Positions 29,348 through 36,035 of a stretch of 36,035 nt of DNA are shown in pieces (position 1 is the stretch's first letter; each line of letters begins with the position of its first letter). The position numbers and the translations under genes are program-made. The stretch comes from an uncultured Rivibacter sp. (GTDB taxonomy: Bacteria > Pseudomonadota > Gammaproteobacteria > Burkholderiales > Burkholderiaceae). Location: the NCBI GenBank assembly GCA_946481025.1, contig CAMLNA010000030.1, forward strand, positions 1-36,035, in the 5' to 3' direction. Below the pieces are notes generated by a model that was not told where the DNA came from, did no database searches, and saw nothing but the letters and a program-made list of their open reading frames with translations.

Positions 29348-32300
29348 ATGTTCCTCTCCGACTTCAGCATCAAGCGGCCGGTCGCCACGGTCGTGATCAT
29401 CATCGCCTTGATGGCCTTGGGCCTGCTCGCGCTGGGCAAGCTGCGCGTGAACCAGATCCCCGACGTCGAGCAGCCGGTGCTGGCGGTGAACATCACCTAC
29501 CCGGGCGCTTCGCCCGAGACGGTGGAGCGGGAAATCATCAACCGCATCGAGAAGGCGCTGCAGAGCATCTCGGGCGTGGACGAGGTGCGCTCCACCGCCA
29601 GCGAAAGCAGTGCGCGCATCGTGCTCATGTTCAATTTCGACAAGAACATGATCGAGGCGGCCGACGAGGTGCGCAACGCCATCGGCACGGTGCGCCACAA
29701 GCTGCCCATCGAGATGCGCGAGCCTGTGCTGCAGCGCATCGACCCGGCGGCCCAGCCCATCATGCAGCTGGCGCTGTCGTCGACCCGGCAGAGCCATGCC
29801 GAGATCTCGCGGCTGGCCGAAGACCAGCTGGCCGACCGCTTCCGCGGCATCAACGGCGTGGCGGTCGTCAACGTCAACGGCGCGCTGCGACGGGAGCTGT
29901 CGGTGCTGCTGCGGGCCGAGAAGCTGCGCGAGTTCAACGTGTCGGTGGCCGAGGTGGTGAGTGCGGTGCGCGCACAGAACGCCACCGCGCCGGTGGGCAA
30001 GGTGCGCGGCGCGCTCGAAGACCAGAGCATCCGCCTGGTCGGCCGCATCGAATCGCCGGCCGAGTTCGAGCAGATCGTGATCCGCCGGCGCGGCAACGAG
30101 ATCGTGCGGCTGGGCCAGGTGGCCACGGTGCGCGACGGCTTCGCCGAGTTGACGGGCTTCTCGGTGCGCAACGGCCACCCGAACGTCGGCCTGTCGGTCA
30201 CCCGCTCGCGCGACGCCAGCACGGTGAGCGTGGCCGACGAGGTGCGCGCGCTGGTGGCCGAGATCAACAAGACCCTGCCCGAAGGCACGAAGCTCGAGGT
30301 CACGCAGGACGGCGGCGAGAACGCGCAGGACAGCCTCAACAACGTGATCCACGCGCTGGTGTTCGGCGCGGGGCTCACCATCTTCGTGGTCTACGCCTTC
30401 CTGAACTCGTGGCGTTCCACGCTCATCACCGCCTTGAGCCTGCCCACCTCGGTGGTCGCGGCCTTCATTGCGGTGTGGCTGTGCGGCTTCTCGCTCAACT
30501 TCATGAGCCTGCTGGGCCTCTCGCTCGCGATCGGCGTGCTGATCGACGACGCGATCGTGGTGCGCGAGAACATCGTGCGGCACATGGAGATGGGCGAAGA
30601 CCGGCGCACCGCCGCGCTGAACGGCACGGCCGAGATCGGCCTGGCGGTGGCGGCCACCACCTTCTCGATCGTCGCGGTGTTCGTGCCGGTGGCCTTCATG
30701 CCCGGCGTGTCGGGCGAGTGGTTCCGGCCGTTCGCTCTGACGGTGGTGGCCTCGGTGCTGGTGAGCCTGTTCATCAGCTTCACCCTCGACCCCATGCTCT
30801 CGGCCTTCTGGGGCGACCCGCCTCGGCACCATGAGGCGCCCAAGCGGGGATTCAGCGCCGTGCTGGCGCGCTTCAACACCTGGTTCGACCACCAGGCCGA
30901 CCGCTATGGCCGCGTCATCGCCTGGGCGCTGCACCACCGGCGCTGGATGAGCCTGTTCGCGGTGGCCAGCTTCGTCGGCGCCATCGTGTTGCAGGCCACC
31001 GTGGGCGGCTCGAGCTTCCTGCCGGTGTCCGACGCCGGCGTGCTGGCGGTGGAGGTGCGCACGCCGTCGTCGAGCAGCCTGGAATATTCGAGGCTCAAGC
31101 TGGAAAGCGCCGCGGCGCTTGCGCGCACGCTGCCCGAGACCAAGGCGACCAACACCTACGTCAACCCGGGCGGCGGCCGCATCTACGTCGACATCGGCAA
31201 GAGCACCGAGCGCAAGCGCTCGGCCACCGCGGTGGCCGCCGAGCTGCGCACCTTGACGGCACGGCTGGTGGGGGCCGAATACGTGGTGCTCGACGACTTG
31301 AACAACGGCGCGCAGAAGCCGGTGCAGGTGCGCTTCTCGGGCACCGACTCGCGCCGCCTGCTGGAGCTGACCAACGAGTTCATGGACAAGCTGCGCAAGG
31401 TTCCCGGCGCGGTGGACGTGGGCCTGTCGGAGCAGGACCCGCAGGCCGAACTCAAGATCGAGCTCGACCGGGGCCTGGCCAACACGCTGGGCATCTCGGT
31501 GAACGACGCCGCCCAGGCGCTGCGCGTGGCCTTTGCCGGCGTGGAGGTCGGCGACTGGGTGGACCCGGGCGGCGAAACGCGCGACGTGGCGGTGCGCCTG
31601 CACCCCGACGACCGGGTGGACGCGAGCAACATCGAGCGCCTGCCGATCGCGGTGTCGGGCACCGGCATGCTGGTGCCGCTGGAGCAGATCGCCAGCGTGA
31701 CCATGGGCCGCGGCCCTTCGCAGATCCAGCATGCCAACGGCAAACGCATGATCGCCGTGTCGGCCAACGTGCAGGGCCGCTCCTCCGGCGAGGTGACGGC
31801 CGACGCGGTGGCGCTGGCCAAGAGCCTGCAGTTCCCGCCCGGCTACGGCATCGAGCTGGCGGGCGCCTCGAAGGACCAGCAGGTGGTGTTCCGCGAAATG
31901 GGCATCGCGCTGGTGATGGGCGTGGCGCTCATGTACCTCATCCTCGTCATGCAGTTCGGTTCGTTCACCGCGCCGCTGCCGGTCATGCTGTCCTTGCCGC
32001 TCTCGCTCATCGGCGTGGTGGTGGCGCTGCTCGTCACCGGTGGCACGCTGAACCTCATGAGCTTCATCGGCGTGATCATGCTGATGGGCCTGGTGGCCAA
32101 GAACGCCATCCTGCTGCTCGACGCCGCGCGGGTGCAGGAAGCCGAAGGGGTGCCGCGCGAGGACGCGCTCATGAACGCCGGCCGCAAGCGCCTGCGTCCC
32201 ATCCTGATGACGACCTTCGCCCTGATTGCCGGCATGCTGCCGGTGGCCATCGGCGTGGGCGAGGGCGGCGAGTTCTACCGGCCGATGGCGGTGGCCATCA

Positions 32301-32539
32301 TCGGCGGCACCATCACCTCGACGCTGCTCACGCTGCTGGTGATCCCGAGCTTCTACGACAGCATCGAGATCGCACGCGACCGGGCGATTGCCAAGTTCCG
32401 TGCGCGCGAGGCGCGCTGGAACACCGCGTTCGCCTTCGTCGCCACGTTGCTGGAGGCGCTGGCGACGCTGGCCTTGCTCCGGTTGCTGTGGCGACTGTTG
32501 CGCAGGGTGGCGATGGGCGCGCGCCCCGCCACCGCCTGA
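29348..32539 (+). CDS. RND efflux pump inner-membrane transporter
   Basis: A proton-driven multidrug-type transporter of the HAE/AcrB family, 1063 residues. It shows FSIKRPVATVVIIIALMALG at helix 1, IPDVEQPVLAVNITYPGASPETVE, and the helix 4 proton-relay pair in GVLIDDAIVVRENIVRH (about residues 400-401). The two large periplasmic loops and the C-terminal half (GLVAKNAILLLDAAR; RPILMTTFALIAGMLPVAIG) are typical. It lies in an operon with the adaptor. The C-terminal tail is longer than in AcrB, and about 45 residues contain one more hydrophobic stretch (AFAFVATLLEALATLALLRL). Substrates cannot be told from the sequence. Confidence 0.93.
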   Translation: MFLSDFSIKRPVATVVIIIALMALGLLALGKLRVNQIPDVEQPVLAVNITYPGASPETVEREIINRIEKALQSISGVDEVRSTASESSARIVLMFNFDKNMIEAADEVRNAIGTVRHKLPIEMREPVLQRIDPAAQPIMQLALSSTRQSHAEISRLAEDQLADRFRGINGVAVVNVNGALRRELSVLLRAEKLREFNVSVAEVVSAVRAQNATAPVGKVRGALEDQSIRLVGRIESPAEFEQIVIRRRGNEIVRLGQVATVRDGFAELTGFSVRNGHPNVGLSVTRSRDASTVSVADEVRALVAEINKTLPEGTKLEVTQDGGENAQDSLNNVIHALVFGAGLTIFVVYAFLNSWRSTLITALSLPTSVVAAFIAVWLCGFSLNFMSLLGLSLAIGVLIDDAIVVRENIVRHMEMGEDRRTAALNGTAEIGLAVAATTFSIVAVFVPVAFMPGVSGEWFRPFALTVVASVLVSLFISFTLDPMLSAFWGDPPRHHEAPKRGFSAVLARFNTWFDHQADRYGRVIAWALHHRRWMSLFAVASFVGAIVLQATVGGSSFLPVSDAGVLAVEVRTPSSSSLEYSRLKLESAAALARTLPETKATNTYVNPGGGRIYVDIGKSTERKRSATAVAAELRTLTARLVGAEYVVLDDLNNGAQKPVQVRFSGTDSRRLLELTNEFMDKLRKVPGAVDVGLSEQDPQAELKIELDRGLANTLGISVNDAAQALRVAFAGVEVGDWVDPGGETRDVAVRLHPDDRVDASNIERLPIAVSGTGMLVPLEQIASVTMGRGPSQIQHANGKRMIAVSANVQGRSSGEVTADAVALAKSLQFPPGYGIELAGASKDQQVVFREMGIALVMGVALMYLILVMQFGSFTAPLPVMLSLPLSLIGVVVALLVTGGTLNLMSFIGVIMLMGLVAKNAILLLDAARVQEAEGVPREDALMNAGRKRLRPILMTTFALIAGMLPVAIGVGEGGEFYRPMAVAIIGGTITSTLLTLLVIPSFYDSIEIARDRAIAKFRAREARWNTAFAFVATLLEALATLALLRLLWRLLRRVAMGARPATA

Positions 32540-32551
32540 GGCGGCCCTGGC

Positions 32552-33403
32552 TCAGTCCCGCAGGGCCTGGGCCAGCCTGCCGGCTCCCGGCCCGAAGGCA
32601 TAGCCGTCCATCGCCAGGAAGCCGTAGGTCATGCTGGCGTGCACGCGCTGCGGCACCGCGTCGCGACCGCCCGCGCCGGCGGCCACGTAGAAGGGCAGCC
32701 AGTGCTCGTCGGTCGGGTGCATGGCCACCGCGGCGGGCGCGGCTCGGCGGTAGTCGAGCAGGGCTTCCCAGTCGCGCGCCGCGCTGCGCCCGGCCACCCA
32801 GCCGCGAAACTGCGCCGCATCGGCCGTTTCGGGCGCATCGACGGGCGGGCGTTGCGACATGAACAGGCGCAGGTTGTGCGTGAGGCTGCCCGAGCCCACG
32901 ACGAGCACGCCTTCGCCCGCCAGCGGCGCCAGGGCCTCGCCGAGGCGCCATTGCTCGGCCGGCGTCCGCGTGGGCACCAGCGACAAGGGCAGCACCGGCA
33001 CGTCGGCCTGAGGCCACATGTAGCGCAGCAGCGTCCAGATGCCGTGGTCGAGCCCGCCTTCGGGCGTGACCTCCACCGCCAGCCCCTGGCCACGCATCAG
33101 CTCGGCCGCGCGTTGCGCGAGTGCCGGCGCGCCCGGCGCGTCGTAGCGGATCTCGTACAACGGCGCCGGGAAACCGCCGAAGTCGTGGATCGTGTCGTGC
33201 CGCGCTGCGGCCAGCAGATAGGGCGTGCGCGTCGCCGTGTGCGGCGAAACGACCAGCACGGCCTTCGGCCGGCCGAAGGCCGCATCGATGGCCGGCCCCA
33301 GGCGCTTCAGGAACTCGCCCGCCTCGCCCGGCTCCAGCGCCATCATCGGCGAGCCGTGGGAGAGGTAGAGCGAAGGCAGCGGGGTGTTGGTGAGCGTGTC
33401 CAT
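32552..33403 (-). CDS. DODA-type/LigB extradiol dioxygenase
   Basis: A 283-residue class III extradiol ring-cleavage dioxygenase (DODA/YgiD type) with a non-haem metal. SLYLSHGSPMMALEPG has the first His near residue 16. SPHTATRTPYLLA (His) and a DFGGFPAPLYEIRYDAPG block are typical of the YgiD group. EGGLDHGIWTLLRYMWPQADVPVLPLS carries the next His, and VVGSGSLTHNLR and MHPTDEHWLPFYVAAGA complete it. The start at 33403 (MDTLTNTPLP) is chosen because upstream residues are Cys-rich and untypical. It converges on the pump gene with 12 bases between the stops. Confidence 0.9.
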   Translation of the reverse strand: MDTLTNTPLPSLYLSHGSPMMALEPGEAGEFLKRLGPAIDAAFGRPKAVLVVSPHTATRTPYLLAAARHDTIHDFGGFPAPLYEIRYDAPGAPALAQRAAELMRGQGLAVEVTPEGGLDHGIWTLLRYMWPQADVPVLPLSLVPTRTPAEQWRLGEALAPLAGEGVLVVGSGSLTHNLRLFMSQRPPVDAPETADAAQFRGWVAGRSAARDWEALLDYRRAAPAAVAMHPTDEHWLPFYVAAGAGGRDAVPQRVHASMTYGFLAMDGYAFGPGAGRLAQALRD

Positions 33404-33479
33404 GCAGCCATTGCAGCACCGGGTGGCCAACGCCGGGTGCAAAACGCCTGCACGAACCGTTCAAGCGGGCTGATGGCGC

Positions 33480-34088
33480 TCAGCTGTGTGCCAGCGCCGC
33501 CGCCAGGTCGGCGAAGCTGCGCGAGCGGATCTCCTCGCCGATGGGGTGGCCCAGCGCCCGCTCGACGCGGTTGGCCGAATACAGCCCGCGCACCACGGTG
33601 CGGGGCAGGTTGTTGAGCAGCCCGCTGGAGTCCCGCGCGATCTCGGTGACGATGAGGTAGCGGGCGCCGCAGGCCAGGAAGGTGGCGACGATGTCGCCGA
33701 CCTCGGCGTGGTGCAGGTGGTCGGCGTCGATCGTGACCCACTGGCTCGCGGGGGTCATGACCTCGGCCACCGAAAGATCGTGGTGGCCAACGCCGCGCGC
33801 CTGTGCCACCAGCATGGGCCGTTCGCCCTGCAGGTCGGCCGCGGTGACAAGGCCGCAGATGCCGCCGCGCGGGTCGCTCACGAAGGCCATCCGCACGCCG
33901 GCATGCTGCATCAGCCGCAGCGTGGCCGGCAGCGGCTCGCCGGCCGGCACCACCACGCTGGGCGACACGCGCAGGTCGGTGAACAGCGTGATGGCCGGGT
34001 CGCGCAGATCGGCATGCTGTTCGGTATTGACGAGCATGACGACCGTGTCGCCGGGAGGACTCACCCGCAGCGGTGCATAGGCGCCCAT
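33480..34088 (-). CDS. CBS domain protein
   Basis: A 202-residue protein with two CBS motifs, one around LPATLRLMQHAGVRMAFVSD-GGICGLVTAADL (residues about 50-90) and one around VAEVMTPASQWVTIDADHL to RYLIVTEI (105-155). CBS pairs bind adenine nucleotides. No catalytic domain is attached, so it is probably a stand-alone regulator. AAGGAG precedes the ATG. The downstream dioxygenase gene starts 76 bases after the stop and may be co-transcribed. Confidence 0.85.
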   Translation of the reverse strand: MGAYAPLRVSPPGDTVVMLVNTEQHADLRDPAITLFTDLRVSPSVVVPAGEPLPATLRLMQHAGVRMAFVSDPRGGICGLVTAADLQGERPMLVAQARGVGHHDLSVAEVMTPASQWVTIDADHLHHAEVGDIVATFLACGARYLIVTEIARDSSGLLNNLPRTVVRGLYSANRVERALGHPIGEEIRSRSFADLAAALAHS

Positions 34089-34176
34089 GACGAACTCCTT
34101 CGAGCCAGGACCTTGTGAAGGCCTGGCACGGGTGTACTCCTCGGGGCGCCGCTGCGCAAGCCGGCGTTTGCGCGGG

Positions 34177-35001
34177 TCAGGGGAACTGCGCGGCGCCCGT
34201 CACCACCAGGCCTCCCTGCGGCTCGGGCAAGGTGTCCTGCAGGGTGGCGCCGCCCATCGCGGTGACGCGCACCTGCAGCGGGCCGGCGGGGATCTCGGTC
34301 GGGTGGACGAAGTAGTTGTAGGTCTCGCGCGGCACGGTGATCCAGGTGCTCGCGCCGCTCGGCAGGATCTCCAGCCGGGTGACGGGCAGGCGGTGGTTCC
34401 GCACCTGGATGGCCGTCCACCAGCGGGTGCTGCCTTCCTTGAAGCGGTATTGCACGGGGCCGTCCACCTCGCCCGGCACCAGTTGCCAGGTGATCGGCAC
34501 GCGGCCGGCCACCGGGTCGGCGATCAGCGCGAAGGCCTGCTCGCTGAAGTCCACGTCGCCCGGCTTGCACTCGGGGCATTCGTCGGTGATGCGCACGGTG
34601 ACCGTGCCCTTGGGACCGGTGGCCCGGACGTAGGCGCCGCACAGGGCGCTGCCGGCGTAGTCGGTGTGATTCATCGCGGCGACCATCAGGTTGCCGGGGC
34701 TCGCGTCGAAGCTGCAGTGGCCTTCGCCGGTGGCGCCGTAGAAAGTGCCCTCGCCGCTGCGCACCTCGCCGATGGCGGTGGATGTGGGGGCTGGCGTCGG
34801 CGTAGGGGTTGGTGTGGACGTGGGCGTTGGTGTTGGTGTCGGCGTGGAGCCGTTGCCGCTGGAGCCGGTGTTCGTGCTGCCGCCGCTCGGGGTGTCGCTG
34901 CCCCCGCCGCCGCAGGCAGCCAGCGCGAGCAGCAGGGCCGCTGCGCATGCCAGGCTGGCGAGCATTGCGCGCGGGTGCGTGTCGTTGTCGTCCCTGGCCA
35001 T
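34177..35001 (-). CDS. Bacterial expansin, lipoprotein with PT linker
   Basis: A 274-residue expansin. The lipoprotein signal ends LALAAC (Cys30), followed by a Gly/Ser then Pro-Thr linker (residues about 31-78). Domain 1 (double-psi beta-barrel) has EGTFYGATGEGHCSFDASPG, VAAMNHTDYAGSALCGAYV, VRITDECPECKPGDVDFSEQ and PITWQLVPGEV. Domain 2 has YRFKEGSTRWWTAIQVRNHR and LPVTRLEILPSG. Expansins loosen cellulose networks without hydrolysis and occur mainly in plant-associated bacteria. The catalytic-like Asp of the barrel is present in TDECPEC. It starts 27 bases after the GH5 gene on the same strand; GGAG precedes the ATG. Confidence 0.9.
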   Translation of the reverse strand: MARDDNDTHPRAMLASLACAAALLLALAACGGGGSDTPSGGSTNTGSSGNGSTPTPTPTPTSTPTPTPTPAPTSTAIGEVRSGEGTFYGATGEGHCSFDASPGNLMVAAMNHTDYAGSALCGAYVRATGPKGTVTVRITDECPECKPGDVDFSEQAFALIADPVAGRVPITWQLVPGEVDGPVQYRFKEGSTRWWTAIQVRNHRLPVTRLEILPSGASTWITVPRETYNYFVHPTEIPAGPLQVRVTAMGGATLQDTLPEPQGGLVVTGAAQFP

Positions 35002-35028
35002 GGAGCTTCTCCGGTTGGTTGTGGGTGT

Positions 35029-36035
35029 TCAGGGAAGGTGCGGCGTGAGCACGCTCATCATCGGCCGGTCGTTGCCGTTGCCGGGTTCGAGCGTGTAGAT
35101 GTACTCGCCCCACCACGGCCCGGCGGCCCACCAGGTCCAGCCCATCCAGACATCGGCGTTGGCTTCCAGGTGGTCGAGCATGTCGTCGACCGCGGCCCGG
35201 CAGGTCGTGTTGTTGCCGCCGGCGAATTCGCCGAGGAAGCCGCGCTTGCCATTGGCGCGCAGCCATTGGGTGAAGCCGGCCAGGGCCTGCGAACCGACGC
35301 TGGTGCTCTGGCACTGGTCGGAGCGGCCGGAGAAGTCGCCGTCGAGGTACTGGTGCACTTCGTAGGCGTGCCGGTCGGCCGGGTCCTGGATGCCGAGCAT
35401 CACCTGCGCGTTGGGCGTGCCGTACCAGTTCTGGTTCCAGCTGTGCGCGCCCGTCCAGGCGTTGCCCGGCACGAGCACGAGGTTGTTGGCGCCGGCCGCG
35501 CGAATGGCGGCGATGGCCGCGTTGGCGCCGGCCAGCCATTGTTCGGTGGGCATGGTGTTGGGCTCGTTCATCAGCCCGAACAGCACCCGGTCGTTGCCCT
35601 TGTAGAGCAGCGCCAGGCGGCGCCAGAAGTCGGCGAATGCGGTGTTGGGCACGGCGCTCGAGCCGATGAGGTTGCCGTGGTAGCGCGCGTAGTTGTGCGG
35701 GTCGAGCAGCACGCTCACGCCCTTGGCGGTGGTGGCGCTCACGAAGCCATCGAGCCGCGCCAGCTCGGCGGCGTCGAACTCGCCGTTGAGGGTGCGCTGC
35801 AGCCGTTCCCAGCGGAAGGGCAGCCGCACCACGCTCATGCGCTTGCCCTTGAAGTAGTCGACCTCGGTCTGGTTGGGGTAGACGTAGTCGCTGCCATGGG
35901 TGCCGGGGAGGTTGCCTTCGCCGAACTCGGCCGATGCCAGGTTGACGCCGCGCAGCGTGAGGCCCGTGGGGGAGGGCGTCGGCGTGGGCGTGGGCGTGGG
36001 CGTGGGCGTGGGCGTGGGCGTGGGCGTGGGCGTGG
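35029..36035 (-). CDS. GH5 endoglucanase, partial (5-prime end outside)
   Basis: The C-terminal about 335 residues of a family 5 glycoside hydrolase (cellulase). After a Pro-Thr repeat linker the domain starts LRGVNLASAEFGEGNLPGTH, then MSVVRLPFRWERLQ and VLLDPHNYARYHGNLIG. The acid/base Glu is in FGLMNEPN, the His-Tyr-type segment in YEVHQYLDGDFSG, and the nucleophile Glu in GFLGEFAGGNN. WMGWTWWAAGPWWGEYIYTLEP follows. Any signal peptide or carbohydrate-binding module must lie beyond the right edge. It is transcribed ahead of the expansin gene, so the two form a cell-wall-attack pair. Confidence 0.92.
   Translation of the reverse strand, partial: TPTPTPTPTPTPTPTPTPTPSPTGLTLRGVNLASAEFGEGNLPGTHGSDYVYPNQTEVDYFKGKRMSVVRLPFRWERLQRTLNGEFDAAELARLDGFVSATTAKGVSVLLDPHNYARYHGNLIGSSAVPNTAFADFWRRLALLYKGNDRVLFGLMNEPNTMPTEQWLAGANAAIAAIRAAGANNLVLVPGNAWTGAHSWNQNWYGTPNAQVMLGIQDPADRHAYEVHQYLDGDFSGRSDQCQSTSVGSQALAGFTQWLRANGKRGFLGEFAGGNNTTCRAAVDDMLDHLEANADVWMGWTWWAAGPWWGEYIYTLEPGNGNDRPMMSVLTPHLP
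35981..36035. repeat. GGCGTG hexamer tandem repeat (PT linker)
   Basis: Nine perfect copies of GGCGTG run from 35981 to the window edge and probably beyond. Read on the minus strand they encode Pro-Thr pairs of the linker of the GH5 enzyme. Six-base units keep the frame when copy number changes, so linker length can vary. Confidence 0.9.

Noticed and set aside
28133..31732. A 1199-codon open frame on the minus strand
   Set aside because: It is a shadow of the RND adaptor and pump genes in GC-rich DNA, rich in His, Arg and Gln and without domains.
34797..36035. CRISPR-like or other short regularly spaced repeats at the right edge
   Set aside because: The repeats are in-frame Pro-Thr linker codons without unique spacers.

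Overview
The window is GC-rich DNA with dense, short-gapped operons. It suggests a chromosome segment of a betaproteobacterium of the order Burkholderiales, probably a Rubrivivax/Leptothrix/Roseateles-like relative. The main hints are the urea transporter operon type, an N-terminal IntI1-like integrase remnant, Bug-type solute receptors, a PEP-CTERM exported protein and intergenic palindromes typical of that order. This assignment is inference; no rRNA or other marker gene is present.

Layout. 1-526 holds palindromic intergenic repeats. 527-3248 is urtCDE, the distal half of the urea ABC transporter operon, with a small convergent gene behind it (3256-3495). 3704-7508 is an ECF-type sigma factor, a membrane Ser/Thr kinase with a repeat-rich C-terminal half, and a 110-residue protein. 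7594-8930 is a GFA-fold zinc protein followed by a MerR regulator and its SnoaL-like partner. 9027-11695 encodes a HAF-repeat PEP-CTERM protein and a secreted M28 peptidase. 11816-13683 is a divergent LysR/EamA pair. 13783-16912 is hutU and hutI (histidine degradation), with a HutC-like operator in front of hutU.

From about 16925 to 20497 the sequence changes character. There is an N-terminal remnant of an integron integrase on the minus strand, a site closely resembling attI1, and three plus-strand gene cassettes. An apparently intact IS110-family element seems to split the first attC site, and a fragment of a second IS110-type element follows the second cassette. This is a decayed chromosomal class-1-like integron inserted right behind hutI.

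After it come a secreted S8 protease (20675-22054) and a minus-strand operon (27877 down to 22172). The operon comprises a LysR regulator, a Bug/TTT receptor, a Leu/Ile/Val-type ABC receptor, and a 766-residue protein that joins a complete MmgE/PrpD domain to a complete N-formylglutamate-amidohydrolase domain. Then follow an RND efflux pair (28172-32539), a LigB/DODA-type dioxygenase, a CBS-domain protein and, at the right edge, a bacterial expansin next to a GH5 cellulase that runs off the window.

The strongest candidates for something not previously described are the integron with its IS-split attC and the MmgE/PrpD-amidohydrolase fusion with its two receptors. Three long palindromic repeats of one family (4283, 11712, 15518) and a second repeat pair (22102, 27997) are dispersed between genes.
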